Source of the DNA: Pseudomonas putida
Lineage (GTDB): Bacteria; Pseudomonadota; Gammaproteobacteria; Pseudomonadales; Pseudomonadaceae
Direction: 5' to 3'
DNA length: 64,000 nt
NCBI RefSeq assembly: GCF_001636055.1
Contig: NZ_CP011789.1
Coordinates: 3,472,001-3,536,000 of the forward strand
The notes under the pieces were generated by a model. That model made no database searches and was not told the origin of the DNA. It saw only the letters and a list, made by a program, of their open reading frames with translations. Every line of letters starts with the position of its first letter. Within the stretch, counting starts at the first letter, position 1. Shown here one piece after another: positions 49,045 through 59,099 of the stretch. The translations under genes were made by a program, and so were the position numbers.

Positions 49045-49938
49045 ATGACACCCATGACCGACACCCTGCTCACTCACTTCAAACGCCGCTGGCTCACCTG
49101 GCTGGCCATGGCCTTGCTGGTGGTGGGCCTGCCTGCGGGTTGCGCGGTCTTGCAGCACAAGGAGCGCGAACTGGTGTTTCGTATCGAGCCGGGCCAGGCC
49201 AGTTGGTTCAGGGGCCTGCCGGCCGGCGTACAGGAACTGGACCTACGCCCGCGCAACTTCACCGACGGCCAGAGCCTGCACGCCTGGTGGTGGCCGTCCG
49301 AACGCGCCAACGCGCCAGCGATACTCTACCTGCACGGCGTACGCTGGAACCTCACCGGCCAGTTGTTCCGCATCGAGCAGCTGCACGCCATGGGCTATTC
49401 GGTGCTGGCCGTGGACTACCGCGGGTTTGGCCAGAGCCAAGGTGACCTGCCGTCCGAGGCCACGGTATACGAGGACGCCCGAATTGCCTGGGAGCGCTTC
49501 GCCCAGTTGCAGCCGCTGCCAAGCAAGCGCCTGATCTTCGGCCATTCGCTGGGCGGTGCGGTCGCTGTCGAGCTTGCGTCGGAGCTCGCACGCCAGGCAC
49601 GCCAGCAAGGCCAGCCCGTACCTGCGCGCGGCCTGATTCTCGAATCCACCTTCACCTCCCTTGGCGACGTGGCGGCATCAGTGGCCGATACGGCACTGCC
49701 GGTACGCTGGCTGCTGTCGCAGAAGTTCGACTCGCTGGGCAAGATCGCCGATATCGATTTACCCCTGCTGCTGGTGCACGGCCTGGACGACCGTTATGTG
49801 CCGCCACGCTTCAGCCAGGCGCTGTTCGAGGCCGCGCAGCAGCCCAAGACCTTGCTGCTGGTGCCGGGGGCAAGCCACAACAACAGCATGAGCCTGGCAG
49901 GCCAGCGCTATCGCCGCGCCATCGAAGCCTTGCTCTGA
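49045..49938 (+). CDS. Alpha/beta hydrolase (membrane-anchored, DUF-type serine hydrolase)
   Basis: A 297-residue protein with an N-terminal anchor (WLAMALLVVGLPAGC, a possible lipobox PAGC) and an alpha/beta hydrolase domain. The nucleophile elbow is FGHSLGG, the acid is in LVHGLDDRYVP and the histidine in PGASHNNS. An ATG at 49054 is an equally plausible start. It resembles ABHD13/YfhR-like hydrolases; the substrate is unknown. It is divergent from the YdjM-like gene. Confidence 0.88.
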   Translation: MTPMTDTLLTHFKRRWLTWLAMALLVVGLPAGCAVLQHKERELVFRIEPGQASWFRGLPAGVQELDLRPRNFTDGQSLHAWWWPSERANAPAILYLHGVRWNLTGQLFRIEQLHAMGYSVLAVDYRGFGQSQGDLPSEATVYEDARIAWERFAQLQPLPSKRLIFGHSLGGAVAVELASELARQARQQGQPVPARGLILESTFTSLGDVAASVADTALPVRWLLSQKFDSLGKIADIDLPLLLVHGLDDRYVPPRFSQALFEAAQQPKTLLLVPGASHNNSMSLAGQRYRRAIEALL

Positions 49939-49953
49939 GGCCCGGGGCGATGA

Positions 49954-50691
49954 TCACTGTACGGGCAGGAAATTCATCAGCAGCAGGCTCTGCGCATAGT
50001 TGAGGCCGATCCGTCGGTAGCGCTCATCGAGCATCTGCGCCAGCAGGTCGAGGCGTGCGACGATCTTGCCGAACTCGACGGCAAAACTCAGATTGCTGCC
50101 CTCCTCCGAGATCTCGTTGGAAAACAACAGCAACACGCCATTGGCGTCCTGGCGCTGACCGAGCATCCAGGTGGCCTTTTCGATGTTGCGCGCGGCGTTA
50201 TTGACGAACAGTGGGTCAATGGCGTCGGTCATGTAGAACTCGGTGCGCCCACCGTGGGCGGTAATCAACATGCTGCCGATCGCATAGATGAACGCACCGA
50301 CCCGATCACCGCGAAACTCCGGGCTCAAGGCATAGCTCAGCGCCGCCAGGTCACGGCGCTCGCCCAGTTGCGGCAACGACTGGCGCTGCTCGATGGCCTG
50401 GCGGATCTGGCGCTCGGCAGTGGCGGCATCCAGGTATCCGGACTGCTTCCACTGACTCGGGTTGCGCAGGTAGAGCTTGTTCATCAGCAGATACAGGCTC
50501 TGCAGGTTGTCGCGCATGGACAAGGTCGCCATGCGGTCGACACTGGTCTGGAACAGCTCGCCAGGATGCCCGTTACCCAACTGGGTGAATACGTCATGCC
50601 CCTGCTGCCCGGTGCACCCGCACAGGGCGATCAAGACACCCACCAATGACAGGCGGGCATGGCGGCGAAAGGCAGGAACAGGCATTTGCAC
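49954..50691 (-). CDS. Putative lipoprotein of unknown function
   Basis: A 245-residue exported protein. The N-terminus HARLSLVGVLIALCGC gives a lipobox (LCGC), so an inner- or outer-membrane lipoprotein is likely. The mature part is mainly helical, with FIYAIGSMLITAHGGRTEFYMTDAIDPLFVNNAARNIEKATWML, and a pattern found in proteins annotated as hypothetical in Pseudomonas. No catalytic motif is visible. A start two codons later (MPVPAFRRH) is equally possible. Confidence 0.78.
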   Translation of the reverse strand: MQMPVPAFRRHARLSLVGVLIALCGCTGQQGHDVFTQLGNGHPGELFQTSVDRMATLSMRDNLQSLYLLMNKLYLRNPSQWKQSGYLDAATAERQIRQAIEQRQSLPQLGERRDLAALSYALSPEFRGDRVGAFIYAIGSMLITAHGGRTEFYMTDAIDPLFVNNAARNIEKATWMLGQRQDANGVLLLFSNEISEEGSNLSFAVEFGKIVARLDLLAQMLDERYRRIGLNYAQSLLLMNFLPVQ

Positions 50692-50867
50692 CGGGGTCCA
50701 GGGTCAGCGGCCGGGCCGGGAATCGGCGCAGCCTGGCCATGCATAGAGCCCCAGAATGTAAAAAAGTGCGACGTTCAAGGCTGACTGAGGATTTTCAGCC
50801 CGCCCATTTGCTCATTTCGTAACAAGAATTGACGACCAAAGCGTGGCCGTGATCTCCTAATACATTA

Positions 50868-51062
50868 CGTAGGGTGCCCCTTTGCAGGGGTGAAACGGGA
50901 AACCGGTGCGTCACAGGCTCTTCATGGGTCTGGCAAGTCCGGTGCTGCCCCCGCAACGGTAAGCGAGCGAGCGTCTGATCCACTGTGCCTGCAGTGCGGC
51001 ATGGGAAGGTGACGCTCTCCCCAGGAGCCAGGCTCCTGCTCGTCAGCCCGGAGACCGGCCCA
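50868..51062 (+). promoter_or_regulatory. Cobalamin (adenosylcobalamin-class) riboswitch
   Basis: The conserved parts are present in order: an initial GGTGCCCC/GGGGTGAAACGGGAAACCGGTG stem region, TCTGGCAAGTCCGGTGCTGCCCCCGCAACGGTAA core, the GCGGCATGGGAAGGTGACG segment and the closing GTCAGCCCGGAGACCGGCC. It precedes cbtB by about 115 bases. When B12 is plentiful it should repress the downstream cobalt transport and cobalamin genes. Confidence 0.93.
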
Positions 51063-51175
51063 ACGTCTTGTGATCACACCCCGCGGTGGGCGGGCGCTGT
51101 TGCATGTCCCTGGGCGGTTCTCGCCTGGGGTTGCCGCGCTTCCTGTCGCCCATGAAAAAAGCAGAGGAATGCGTC

Positions 51176-51361
51176 ATGTCCGTCACCAGCGCCAAACACA
51201 GCATCGCCACCCCCGTCAGCCTCAGCCAGCGCCTCGTCGTTGCGGTCGGCGCCAGCCTGCTGGGCTTGTGCCTGGTGTACTTCGCCGGGTTCTCGCACCT
51301 GGAGGCTGTGCACAACGCTGCCCACGATACCCGTCACAGCGCCGCCTTCCCTTGCCACTGA
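51176..51361 (+). CDS. cbtB: CbtB-type cobalt transporter subunit
   Basis: A 61-residue protein with one transmembrane helix (VVAVGASLLGLCLVYFAGF) and a C-terminal His-rich tail (LEAVHNAAHDTRHSAAFPCH), as in CbtB. Start at 51176 follows AGAGGA. It is the first gene after the cobalamin riboswitch and is followed by cbtA after 7 bases. It forms a B12-controlled cobalt uptake system with CbtA. Confidence 0.92.
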   Translation: MSVTSAKHSIATPVSLSQRLVVAVGASLLGLCLVYFAGFSHLEAVHNAAHDTRHSAAFPCH

Positions 51362-51368
51362 GTGTCCG

Positions 51369-52061
51369 ATGATGATCAAGCGTATCGCTCGCACGGCAGG
51401 CTTCAGTGGCCTGCTCGCCGCACTTTTGCTGACGCTGTTGCAGAGTTTCTGGGTCGCTCCGTTGATCCTTCAAGCCGAAACCTATGAAAACTCGGCCCCC
51501 ACCGAGCAGCACGGGCACGCCGGTGAAAGTGCCGCTGGCCATGAGCACGGTGCAGAAGCCTGGTCACCGGAAGACGGCTGGCAGCGCGTGCTGTCGACCA
51601 CCGGCGGAAACCTGGTGGTGGCAGTCGGTTTCGCGCTGATCCTCGCCGCACTCTACAGCCTGCGCGAACCCGGTCGAGTCAGTACTGGCGCCTTGTGGGG
51701 CCTGGGCGGCTTCGCCGTGTTCTGCCTGGCGCCGACCCTGGGCCTGCCACCCGAACTGCCTGGCACCGCCGCAGCCGATCTGGGTCAACGCCAGACCTGG
51801 TGGATCGGCACCGCCGCCGCCACTGCAGTGGGCCTGGCGTTGCTGGTCTTCGCGCGGCACTGGCTGCTCAAAGTGCTTGGCGCAGCGCTGCTGGTGGTAC
51901 CGCACCTGATCGGCGCCCCTCAGCCACCGGTGCATGAAAGCTTGGCGCCCGAAGCGCTGGAAGCACAGTTCAAGGTTGCCTCCTGGCTGACCAACGCAGC
52001 CTTCTGGGTCGCACTGGGTCTGCTGAGCGCCTGGCTATACCGCCGCTCCGCGCAGGCCTGA
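51369..52061 (+). CDS. cbtA: CbtA-type cobalt transporter
   Basis: A 230-residue membrane protein with about five helices and an N-terminal periplasmic loop with histidines (APTEQHGHAGESAAGHEHGAEAW). Matches the CbtA family, predicted to import cobalt. The start at 51369 is the first of two ATGs. Its TGA overlaps the ATG of cobE (TGATG). It sits in the riboswitch-controlled operon. Confidence 0.92.
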   Translation: MMIKRIARTAGFSGLLAALLLTLLQSFWVAPLILQAETYENSAPTEQHGHAGESAAGHEHGAEAWSPEDGWQRVLSTTGGNLVVAVGFALILAALYSLREPGRVSTGALWGLGGFAVFCLAPTLGLPPELPGTAAADLGQRQTWWIGTAAATAVGLALLVFARHWLLKVLGAALLVVPHLIGAPQPPVHESLAPEALEAQFKVASWLTNAAFWVALGLLSAWLYRRSAQA

Positions 52062-52456
52062 TGGCCGCGCTCTATGCCGGTTTCGGCTGCCGCCGGGGTT
52101 GCCCAGCGGCGGTTCTGGAAACCCTGCTGCACCTTGCACTGGCCAACAACGGCCTGACGCTGGCCGCGTTGCGAGGTATCGCCAGCATCGATCTCAAGGC
52201 TCAGGAGCCCGGCCTGCGGCAACTGGCCGAGCAGCTCGGCCTGCCGCTGACGCTGTACAGCGCCCAGCAACTGCAGCCCTTCCTGCCCTTGCTCAGCCAC
52301 CGCTCCGAAATGGCCTTCGACACCACCGGCTGCTGGGGAGTGGCAGAAAGCGCGGCGCTGGCACTGGCGGCGAGCGAGGGTCAGCGCTCGCCGATCCTGA
52401 CAGTCACCCGACAGGTGCTCGGTGACGCTACCCTGGCGCTGGCCAGCAACGGATAA
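52061..52456 (+). CDS. cobE: Cobalamin biosynthesis protein CobE/CbiG C-terminal domain family
   Basis: A 131-residue protein (AALYAGFGCRRGCPAAVLETLL ... ALRGIASIDLKAQEPGLRQLAE) matching the CobE/CbiG_C family, needed for the cobalamin pathway near the precorrin-5/ring-contraction and side-chain cleavage steps. The start overlaps cbtA by one base (TGATG). It is followed by cobM after 31 bases. Confidence 0.9.
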   Translation: MAALYAGFGCRRGCPAAVLETLLHLALANNGLTLAALRGIASIDLKAQEPGLRQLAEQLGLPLTLYSAQQLQPFLPLLSHRSEMAFDTTGCWGVAESAALALAASEGQRSPILTVTRQVLGDATLALASNG

Positions 52457-52487
52457 TCGCACTTCATTTCACGTTCAAGGACTTGCC

Positions 52488-53240
52488 ATGACGGTCTATT
52501 TCATCGGTGCCGGCCCCGGCGATCCGGAGCTGATCACGGTCAAGGGCCAACGCCTGATCCGTCAATGCCCGGTGATCATCTACGCCGGCTCACTGGTACC
52601 GCCCGCGGTACTCGAAGGTCATACCGCCAGTACCCTGATCAACAGCGCCGAACTGCACCTGGAGCAGATCATCGGCGCAATCCGCGAAGCCCATGACCAA
52701 GGCCTGGATGTGGCCCGTGTACACAGCGGGGACCCGAGCCTGTATGGCGCCATTGGCGAACAGATCCGCCACCTGCGTGAACTGGGCATCGACTACCAGA
52801 TCATTCCTGGCGTTACCGCCACAGCCGCCAGCGCCGCCCTGCTCGGCTGCGAACTGACGCTGCCGGACATCTCGCAGACCGTCATCCTGACCCGCTACGG
52901 CGAGCGCTCGCCGATGCCGGCAGGTGAGCAACTGGCGGACCTGGCGCGCCACCGCAGTACCTTGGCCATTCACTTGGGGGTACGCCATCTGCCGCGCATC
53001 GTCGAGGAGCTGCTGCCGCACTATGGGGCGGATTGCCCGGTGGCAGTGATCCACCGCGCCACCTGGCCGGACCAGGACTGGGTCAGGGGCCGTCTCGCCG
53101 ATATCGTCGAGGGTGTTGCCAACAAAGGCTTCCGGCGCACGGCACTGATTCTCGTCGGCCACGTTCTTGGCGATGCACCGTTTGCCGACTCGGCCTTGTA
53201 CCGCGCCGGCCACGCCCATCTGTATCGCCCCGCCGACTGA
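52488..53240 (+). CDS. cobM: Precorrin-4 C11-methyltransferase
   Basis: A 250-residue SAM-dependent methyltransferase: VYFIGAGPGDPELITVKGQRLI (SAM-site motif 1), VHSGDPSLYGAIGEQ, IPGVTATAASAALLGCELTLPDISQ and the C-terminal HVLGDAPFADSALYRAGHAHLYRP. It adds the C11 methyl group in the aerobic B12 pathway. Start ATG at 52488. Last clear gene of the riboswitch operon. Confidence 0.93.
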   Translation: MTVYFIGAGPGDPELITVKGQRLIRQCPVIIYAGSLVPPAVLEGHTASTLINSAELHLEQIIGAIREAHDQGLDVARVHSGDPSLYGAIGEQIRHLRELGIDYQIIPGVTATAASAALLGCELTLPDISQTVILTRYGERSPMPAGEQLADLARHRSTLAIHLGVRHLPRIVEELLPHYGADCPVAVIHRATWPDQDWVRGRLADIVEGVANKGFRRTALILVGHVLGDAPFADSALYRAGHAHLYRPAD

Positions 53241-53303
53241 GGATTGCCAGCCAGCGTCCAGCGACCGACACTGGCGCATCTCTGTCCACACCGGAGTTGC
53301 GCC

Positions 53304-53555
53304 ATGCTCGAGCTACGCCCCAATTGCGAATGTTGCGATGCCGATTTGCCCCCCGACACCCTGGACGCGCTGATCTGCTCGTTCGAGTGCACCTTCTGCC
53401 GCCGCTGCGCTGAACAGCATCTGCAGGGACAATGCCCCAATTGCGCGGGACAATTGCTGCAACGCCCGACACGGCTCGGTACCGCGCTGCTCAACAATCC
53501 CGCTTCGACGCATCGTGTGAACAAACCGCATCCCGCCTGTGCGCGCCCGACCTGA
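53304..53555 (+). CDS. DUF1272 small zinc-ribbon-like protein
   Basis: An 83-residue protein with cysteine pairs CECCDADLP, CSFECTFCRRC and CPNC, characteristic of the DUF1272 family. It likely binds zinc. Start 53304 follows CCGGAG. It lies 63 bases after cobM on the same strand. Function unknown. Confidence 0.88.
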   Translation: MLELRPNCECCDADLPPDTLDALICSFECTFCRRCAEQHLQGQCPNCAGQLLQRPTRLGTALLNNPASTHRVNKPHPACARPT

Positions 53556-53776
53556 GCGCCCTCACCCCACGCCTGCCGGCGAGGGCCTCATCGCCCCTCG
53601 CCCCTAGTTTCTTTTGTAGGACTTTTCACCAGCAAATGGCTGCTTTTTCCACACGCCTATACTCGCCATTATCAAAGCGTTCTGATGGACGTATCGTGCC
53701 CGCAGCCAGATTGGCCCTACAGACGCATTCCTGGATAACGTCAGGAACGAACATTACTTCGTACAGGAGTTTTCCA

Positions 53777-54391
53777 ATGACCACCGTACTGATGGTCGAT
53801 GATCACCCTACCGTCCGACTCGCCGTGCGTATTCTGCTCGAGCGGGAACGCTTTGAGGTTGTCGGTGAGTCGGGCAATGGCATCGAGGCCGTACAGATGG
53901 CGCGTCAGCTTGCGCCGAAAGTGGTGATTCTCGATATTGGGTTACCGGGCCTGGATGGCATGGAAGTGATCAAGCGTTTGCAATTGCTCGATCCTGCGCC
54001 AAAAATCATGGTACTCACCGGGCAGTCCTCTGATCTCTACGTCCGTCGCTGCCTGGATGCCGGAATCTCGGCTTTCGTCAACAAGGACGAAGACCTCGAT
54101 GCGCTGTTGTTCGCGCTAAAGGCACTGGTCAAAGGCTATTCGACCTTTCCGCAGATGTCGGTGAACAGCAGCACCCTGGAATCGGAAACGGACAGGCTCA
54201 ACAGCCTGTCGAACCGGGAAATGGAAGTCCTGCGCAGGCTCGCGCGGGGAGAGAACAACAAGTACATAGGGACGGCCATGAACCTCAGCGCCAAGACCAT
54301 CAGCACCTACCGCGGTCGAATCGGAGAAAAACTCAAGACCGAGTCGCTGGTCGAAATGGTCGACCTGGCCAAACGCAACCAAGTGAACTGA
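53777..54391 (+). CDS. BvgA/EvgA-like NarL-family response regulator
   Basis: A 204-residue regulator: receiver ([23 protein letters not shown], Asp53 in ILDIGLPG) and LuxR-type HTH ([43 protein letters not shown]). It follows a 221-base non-coding region and precedes a BvgS/EvgS-like kinase by 11 bases, so the two form a phosphorelay. Targets are not visible in the window. Confidence 0.93.
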   Translation: MTTVLMVDDHPTVRLAVRILLERERFEVVGESGNGIEAVQMARQLAPKVVILDIGLPGLDGMEVIKRLQLLDPAPKIMVLTGQSSDLYVRRCLDAGISAFVNKDEDLDALLFALKALVKGYSTFPQMSVNSSTLESETDRLNSLSNREMEVLRRLARGENNKYIGTAMNLSAKTISTYRGRIGEKLKTESLVEMVDLAKRNQVN

Positions 54392-54402
54392 GCCTCGCGA
54401 CC

Positions 54403-57400
54403 ATGAGGCACACCCTTGGCGGCCTGCTACTGGCAGCGGCGGCCCTGCTGGTATCGGGCGCCGTCATTGGTGAAAGCGAACCGCGACACTTGCTGGCTCG
54501 CTCGATCAGTGCCAGTGTCGCGCTGCCGCTGAGCGACAGCGACCGCCAGTGGCTGCGCGAGCGCAAGGTGCTGGTCCTGGGCAGTTCGCGTCCTGACTAC
54601 CCCCCCTTTGAAATCAATGTCAGCCCAAACGACTACGAAGGGTTGAGTGCGGACTATGCTGGCCTGATCGGCGAGCAACTGGGCATGCCGATCGAAGTAC
54701 GCCGTTTTGCCAGTCGCACAGCGGCCATCGAAGCCCTGCACCAGGGGCAGATCGACCTGCTTGGCAGCTCCAACGGCTTCGAAGCAGCCGATGCCAAGTT
54801 GTCCCTGAGCCAAACCTATGCCGACGACCTTCCGGTGATCGTCACACGTCAGGACCGCCCCCAGTTGCACAGTGAAGATCTGGCCGGCCTGCGCCTGGCC
54901 ATGGTCGATCACTACCTGCCCAAGACGGCTGTCCAAGCCCTGTATCCCCAGGCGCAGCTGATCCTCTACAGCTCGACCTACGCAGGCCTCAGCGCAGTGG
55001 CGCAGGGTGATGCCGATGCCTACATCGGCGATGCCATCAGCTCGGACTTCGCCATTGGACGAGCCTATCAAGGCCTGGTGCGCATCGACCATTTCGTCCA
55101 GGCACCCGCAGGCGCTTTCGCCTTCGCACTGGACCAACACAACACCAGGCTACTCAGCCTGGTCGACCAGGCGTTACAGAGGATTACCGACAGCGAGCGC
55201 CTGAACATCCTGCGCCGCTGGTCCAGTGGCAACACCAGCCTGCTCCTGCAACGTCGCCTTTCCACGCTCACCGATGAAGAACAGCGCTGGCTGGCCAGAG
55301 CCCCCAGGATACGGGTACTGATCAACCCAAGCTTTGCACCAATCACATTCAACGACACACAGCAGCAACCCAACGGCATTACACTGGACGTTCTCAAACA
55401 GATCACTTTGCGCACCGGCCTGCGTTTCGACATCGTTGAACGCAACTCCGTAGCGGCCATGGTCGATGAGGTGGCACGGGGTGATGCACAGATGGTCGGA
55501 GCCCTGGATTACAGCCCGTCGCGCGCATCGCGCGTGCGTTTCACCCGCCCCTACCTGGTCAGCCCCAACGTGCAGGTCGTGCGCCACACCAGCACGCAGG
55601 CCGGCCCACAGGACGCACAACGCATCGCGCTGGTGCGTGACGGCTCCCAGGAGGTCGCGCTGCGCCAGCGTTATCCGCAGGCTCATGTGGTCGAGGCCAA
55701 CAACACGTTGGCGATGATGGAGTCGGTGGCCAAGGGCAATGCCGACGTCGCGCTGATCAGCAACATCAGCGCGTCCTACTACCTGACTCATGTGTTCAAG
55801 GACAGGTTGCGCATCGCCGGCTTGCAGGACGACAGCCAGACAGCAATAGCTTTTGCCGTGGCGCCGGATCTGCCGCAATTGCAGTCGATCATGGACAAGG
55901 CGTTGCTGAGTATCCCGCCGGAAGAACTGGACCAATTGATCAACCGTTGGCGCACCAGCACCATCGTCAGCGATAGCCTGTGGGGCAACTACCGCTCGCT
56001 GGCATTGCAGGTGCTGGTGCTTTCGGCATTTTTGCTGGCCGGCGTGGTGTTCTGGAACGGCTATCTGCGCAAGTTGATCCACCAGCGCAGCGAGGCACAA
56101 CGGGCGCTGCAGGCGCAGCTCACGCTCAGCCGCAGCCTGCTGGAACAGTTGCGTCAGGCCAAGGAGGATGCCGAGCGTGCCAGCCAGGCCAAAAGCAGCT
56201 TCCTGGCAATCATGAGCCATGAGATCCGCACCCCCATGAACGCGGTGATCGGGCTGCTGGAACTGGCACTCGAAGACAACCGTCAAGGCCACAGCGACCC
56301 GCAGGGCTTGCAGACTGCACACGATGCCGCACTCGGCCTGCTCGACCTGATCGGCGATATCCTCGACATCTCGCGCATCGAGTCCGGGCACATGGTCTTG
56401 CAGCCCGTAGCCACCGACCTGGTCGAGCTCGTCCGCTCGACCGTACGCGCCTTCGAAGCCAATGCCAAGGTCAAGGGACTGACGCTTCAAACCAGGCTCC
56501 CAGAGTCGCCGATCTGGGCCTCTGTCGATCCGGTAAGGCTACGCCAGGTGGTGTCCAACCTGCTCAGCAATGCGATCAAATTCACCGAGCAAGGCCAGGT
56601 CGAAGTCGGTCTGTTCGTGCAAGCGCACACCAAAGGTGTCCTGCAGGTGGAACTGCAGGTGCAAGACAGCGGCATCGGCATCAGCGAAGCCGATCAGACC
56701 AAATTGTTCCAGGCCTTCGCTCAACTCGACGGCCAGCGCGCACGCCATGGTGCCGGGCTGGGCCTGATCATCAGCCGTACACTGTGCCAGCTCATGGGCG
56801 GCGTCCTGCAACTGCAGAGCCTGCAGGGTGTCGGCACCCGAATCGATATAAGCCTGTTGCTGCCGAGCGCCGAGCCCCTGGTCGCGCAACCCCTGCCCGA
56901 ACTACTCGGCGACACTACCCAGGCCGGTCCTTTGCATATCCTGGTCGTGGATGACTACCCGGCCAACCTCATGCTCCTCGAAAAGCAACTATGCACTCTC
57001 GGGCACAAGGTGCGCCTGGCTGAAAACGGCCAGACGGCCCTGGCGCTCTGGCAGGCCGAAGCGTTCGACCTGGTGATCACCGACTGCAGCATGCCCGTCA
57101 TGGATGGCCACGAGCTGACACGACGCATCCGCGCATTGGAACGCGAACGCGGTGCCCAGCCCTGCCGAATCCTCGGCGTCACGGCCAACGCCCAGGCCGA
57201 AGCCAAGGCACAGTGCCTGGCCGATGGCATGGACGAGTGCCTGTTCAAACCGATCGACCTGCGTACCCTCAAGGCCCACTTGCCCCAGGCGCCGACTACC
57301 GAGGCAACGCCCCCGGAAGATGCACCGCCGGACAGTGGTTTCGACATTGCTCAGTTGCGCCATCTCACCCAGGACGACGTAGAGCTGACTCGGCGCCTGC

Positions 57401-57678
57401 TCGAACAACTCGCCCAGAGCACCGCGCAAGACCTGCAGGCCCTGCGCGAACTGGCGCCGGGCCACACATCAGCGCAGGTGAAAACGCTGGTGCACCGGAT
57501 CAAAGGCGGTGCGCGCATGCTCAAGGTCAGGGGGGTGGTCCGCGATTGCGAAACGCTGGAACAGGCACTGGCCGATGGAGCGCCCAGCGATGCATTGCTC
57601 GCACGCCTGGAGGCAAACCTCCAGGGCCTGGAGCATCAGTTGCGCGAGGGGCTCAATGCAATTGCAGGGTCGAACTGA
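54403..57678 (+). CDS. BvgS/EvgS-like hybrid sensor kinase with two periplasmic substrate-binding domains
   Basis: A 1091-residue inner-membrane protein. An N-terminal signal/anchor is followed by two tandem family 3 solute-binding (Venus flytrap) domains (about 40-270 and 280-520), a TM helix at about 530-552 ([17 protein letters not shown]), a phospho-acceptor helix with His606 ([16 protein letters not shown]), an HATPase_c domain, a receiver with Asp894 ([12 protein letters not shown]) and a C-terminal HPt with His1031 ([12 protein letters not shown]). There is no PAS domain between TM and kinase. It passes phosphate His-Asp-His to the adjacent regulator. The last 26 bases overlap the end of the convergent PAS/MCP gene. 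Confidence 0.93.
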   Translation: MRHTLGGLLLAAAALLVSGAVIGESEPRHLLARSISASVALPLSDSDRQWLRERKVLVLGSSRPDYPPFEINVSPNDYEGLSADYAGLIGEQLGMPIEVRRFASRTAAIEALHQGQIDLLGSSNGFEAADAKLSLSQTYADDLPVIVTRQDRPQLHSEDLAGLRLAMVDHYLPKTAVQALYPQAQLILYSSTYAGLSAVAQGDADAYIGDAISSDFAIGRAYQGLVRIDHFVQAPAGAFAFALDQHNTRLLSLVDQALQRITDSERLNILRRWSSGNTSLLLQRRLSTLTDEEQRWLARAPRIRVLINPSFAPITFNDTQQQPNGITLDVLKQITLRTGLRFDIVERNSVAAMVDEVARGDAQMVGALDYSPSRASRVRFTRPYLVSPNVQVVRHTSTQAGPQDAQRIALVRDGSQEVALRQRYPQAHVVEANNTLAMMESVAKGNADVALISNISASYYLTHVFKDRLRIAGLQDDSQTAIAFAVAPDLPQLQSIMDKALLSIPPEELDQLINRWRTSTIVSDSLWGNYRSLALQVLVLSAFLLAGVVFWNGYLRKLIHQRSEAQRALQAQLTLSRSLLEQLRQAKEDAERASQAKSSFLAIMSHEIRTPMNAVIGLLELALEDNRQGHSDPQGLQTAHDAALGLLDLIGDILDISRIESGHMVLQPVATDLVELVRSTVRAFEANAKVKGLTLQTRLPESPIWASVDPVRLRQVVSNLLSNAIKFTEQGQVEVGLFVQAHTKGVLQVELQVQDSGIGISEADQTKLFQAFAQLDGQRARHGAGLGLIISRTLCQLMGGVLQLQSLQGVGTRIDISLLLPSAEPLVAQPLPELLGDTTQAGPLHILVVDDYPANLMLLEKQLCTLGHKVRLAENGQTALALWQAEAFDLVITDCSMPVMDGHELTRRIRALERERGAQPCRILGVTANAQAEAKAQCLADGMDECLFKPIDLRTLKAHLPQAPTTEATPPEDAPPDSGFDIAQLRHLTQDDVELTRRLLEQLAQSTAQDLQALRELAPGHTSAQVKTLVHRIKGGARMLKVRGVVRDCETLEQALADGAPSDALLARLEANLQGLEHQLREGLNAIAGSN

Positions 57679-58972
57679 TCTGGCTGATCGCATCGACCAC
57701 GTGACGTGAGCCTTGCTGGATCTCCATGATCACGGTACCGGCCTCGTTGGCCAGCTCCACGCCCAACCCCGTGCGCGACAGGCTCGACTGCATGCTGGCC
57801 ACCGCCGTCAGTGACAGGTCGTGATTCTGTCGCACCACCTCGACGATCTCCAGCGTGGCTTTGCTGGTCCGCGCCGCCAGGCTGCGCACCTCGTCAGCCA
57901 CAACCGCGAAACCGCGCCCGTGCTCACCGGCCCGGGCGGCCTCGATGGCGGCATTGAGTGCCAACAGGTTGGTCTGGTCGGCAATCCCGCGAATGGTCAG
58001 GACGATCTTTCCGATCAGCTCCGACTGCTTGCTCACCGCATCGATGCTGCGCGCCGCGTCGTTGAGCTCCTCGGAAATCTGCTCGATCACCTGCACCGTC
58101 TGCTGCACCACCTGGGTTCCCTTGCGCGCGCAGGCGTCGGTCTGCACGGAGCTTGCGTGAGCCGCATCGGCCGCGCTCTGCTGGGTGCTGACCTGATTGG
58201 TGATGTCGCTGGCGAACTTGACCACCTTGTACAGGCGGCCTTTGCCATCGAAGATCGGATTATAGGAAGCCTCCAGGTACACCGTCTGGCCTTGCTTGTT
58301 GACCCGTTCGAAGCGGTGGGAGTGATACTCGCCCCGGTTGAGCGATGCCCAGAACTCCCGGTACTGGGGCGATTCGCGCTCATGGGGCAGGCAGAACAAC
58401 CCATGATGACGCCCCGTGACCTCCTCCAGGCGATAGCCCATGGTATCGAGGAAGTTCTGGTTGGCCGTGATCACCCGCCCCTCGGGGGTGAACTCGATCA
58501 CCGCCATCGAGCGACCGATGGCCTTGAGCAGGCTTTCGCTCTCATGCTCTTCGTTGACCCTGCGGGTGATGTCGGCCGCGACCTTGATCACGCTGGTAAC
58601 CTGCTGTTGATCATCGAGCACTGGCATGTAGCTCGCCTCCAGCCACACCTCCCGCCCGGACTTGTCGATACGTTCGAACGTACCGCTGATCGCCTTGCCC
58701 TGCCCCAGCTCATGCCATAGCTGCTGGTACTCGGCGCTCTTGGCATAGGTTGGGTCGCAGAACAGACGGTGGTGCTTGCCACGGATCTCATCGGCGCTGT
58801 AGCCCATCGTTGCACAGAAGTGGTCGTTGGCGTCGAGGATGGTGCCATCCGGGGCGAACTCGATCATCGCCATGGAGCGACTGATCGCGGCCAACTTGGC
58901 TTCCATGCCTGCCAGTGCCTGGCGGCTACGCTGAATCTCGATCAGGTCGGACTTGCGATGGTACTCGAACAT
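57653..58972 (-). CDS. Cytoplasmic PAS-PAS-MCP receptor (BdlA-like)
   Basis: 439 residues from the ATG at 58972 ([17 protein letters not shown]); the longer frame is not expected to be translated. Two PAS domains (about 25-140 and 150-265; each with [16 protein letters not shown] / [18 protein letters not shown]) precede an MCP signalling domain with the hairpin tip [37 protein letters not shown]. There is no transmembrane helix. This matches BdlA of P. aeruginosa, which links oxygen/redox sensing to biofilm dispersal. Its stop overlaps that of the convergent hybrid kinase by 26 bases. Confidence 0.88.
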   Translation of the reverse strand: MFEYHRKSDLIEIQRSRQALAGMEAKLAAISRSMAMIEFAPDGTILDANDHFCATMGYSADEIRGKHHRLFCDPTYAKSAEYQQLWHELGQGKAISGTFERIDKSGREVWLEASYMPVLDDQQQVTSVIKVAADITRRVNEEHESESLLKAIGRSMAVIEFTPEGRVITANQNFLDTMGYRLEEVTGRHHGLFCLPHERESPQYREFWASLNRGEYHSHRFERVNKQGQTVYLEASYNPIFDGKGRLYKVVKFASDITNQVSTQQSAADAAHASSVQTDACARKGTQVVQQTVQVIEQISEELNDAARSIDAVSKQSELIGKIVLTIRGIADQTNLLALNAAIEAARAGEHGRGFAVVADEVRSLAARTSKATLEIVEVVRQNHDLSLTAVASMQSSLSRTGLGVELANEAGTVIMEIQQGSRHVVDAISQISSTLQLH

Positions 58973-59099
58973 GCGCCGGGCCTCCTTGTGTGCGCAGGGG
59001 TTTCCTGAGCATAGATGGGCCCCGCCGCCGTGCAAGCGATCTGATATCACCTTGTGATTAGGCGGTTTCGAAGGCGACTTCGACCGTATCCACGTCCGG

